The notes under the pieces: generated by a model
What the model saw: only the letters and a program-made list of their open reading frames with translations
The model's database searches: none
Told to the model about the DNA's origin: nothing
Program-made: the position numbers and the translations under genes
Shown: positions 63,986 through 64,000 of the stretch, one piece after another
How the letters are laid out: every line of letters begins with the position of its first letter
Numbering within the stretch: the stretch's first letter is position 1
Assembly: GCF_008973715.1 (NCBI RefSeq)
Contig: NZ_WBOL01000006.1
Span: forward strand, 1-64,000
Origin: Nitrincola schmidtii
GTDB lineage: Bacteria > Pseudomonadota > Gammaproteobacteria > Pseudomonadales > Balneatricaceae
Direction of reading: 5' to 3'
DNA: 64,000 nt

Positions 63986-64000
63986 GAGAAGTTAACCGAC

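Overview
The window is a housekeeping stretch of a marine-type gammaproteobacterium, probably from the Oceanospirillales or a close relative. Evidence: the gene orders rpsB-tsf-pyrH-frr-uppS-cdsA-rseP-bamA-skp-lpxD-fabZ-lpxA-lpxB-rnhB-dnaE-accA-tilS-pyrG-eno-ftsB-truD-surE-pcm-nlpD-rpoS and mutS-cinA-recA-recX-alaS-lysC-csrA-tRNA, a sodium-pumping oxaloacetate decarboxylase, polar-flagellum FlgP/FlgT ring proteins, and moderate GC (mid-40s % by eye). The genus cannot be fixed from this sequence alone.

Layout. 0.2-3.6 kb: oadGAB sodium pump (minus). 4.0-4.6 kb: two identical tRNA-Arg(ACG), tRNA-Ser(GCT), csrA. 4.7-10.8 kb: lysC, alaS, recX, recA (LexA-controlled) and the CinA-type deamidase gene, all minus. 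10.9-13.5 kb: mutS (plus), convergent with rpoS. 13.6-41.3 kb: a nearly unbroken minus-strand series for translation, phospholipid, lipid A, outer-membrane assembly, nucleotide synthesis, cell division and stress survival. 41.7-45.2 kb: map and glnD. 45.2-50.8 kb: accessory-looking block with a three-gene flagellar ring cassette, an OmpA-type lipoprotein, a large ketoacyl synthase and a small lipoprotein. 50.8-63.9 kb: tatD, prfC, a cytochrome c, a RegB/RegA redox two-component pair, an ECF-type permease, rimI, a HolD-like gene, leuA, a PatB-type C-S lyase and the EF-P modification set (efp, epmA, epmB) with a lipoprotein.

Most notable. (1) The three methylerythritol-phosphate (MEP) genes usually embedded in this synteny are absent from it: ispD and ispF between ftsB and truD (these now overlap by one base) and dxr between cdsA and rseP (30 bases remain). 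The undecaprenyl-PP synthase gene uppS, which needs isoprenoid precursors, is intact. This suggests an alternative isopentenyl-PP source (for example mevalonate) or relocated genes. (2) An orphan flgP-X-flgT cassette beside glnD has a good match to a sigma-28 promoter, overlapped by a perfect 11-bp inverted repeat. The middle gene X is unrecognised, but its C-terminus resembles the end of FlgT in pattern. (3) A DUF368 (PopT-type) undecaprenyl-phosphate translocase gene lies inside the pcm-nlpD-rpoS cluster. (4) The gene upstream of rimI resembles an extended HolD with a UDG-like C-terminal region. No CRISPR array, prophage or intact insertion sequence is visible. I see no wholly new multi-gene defence or biosynthetic system; the best candidates for new biology are the flagellar cassette and the MEP gap.
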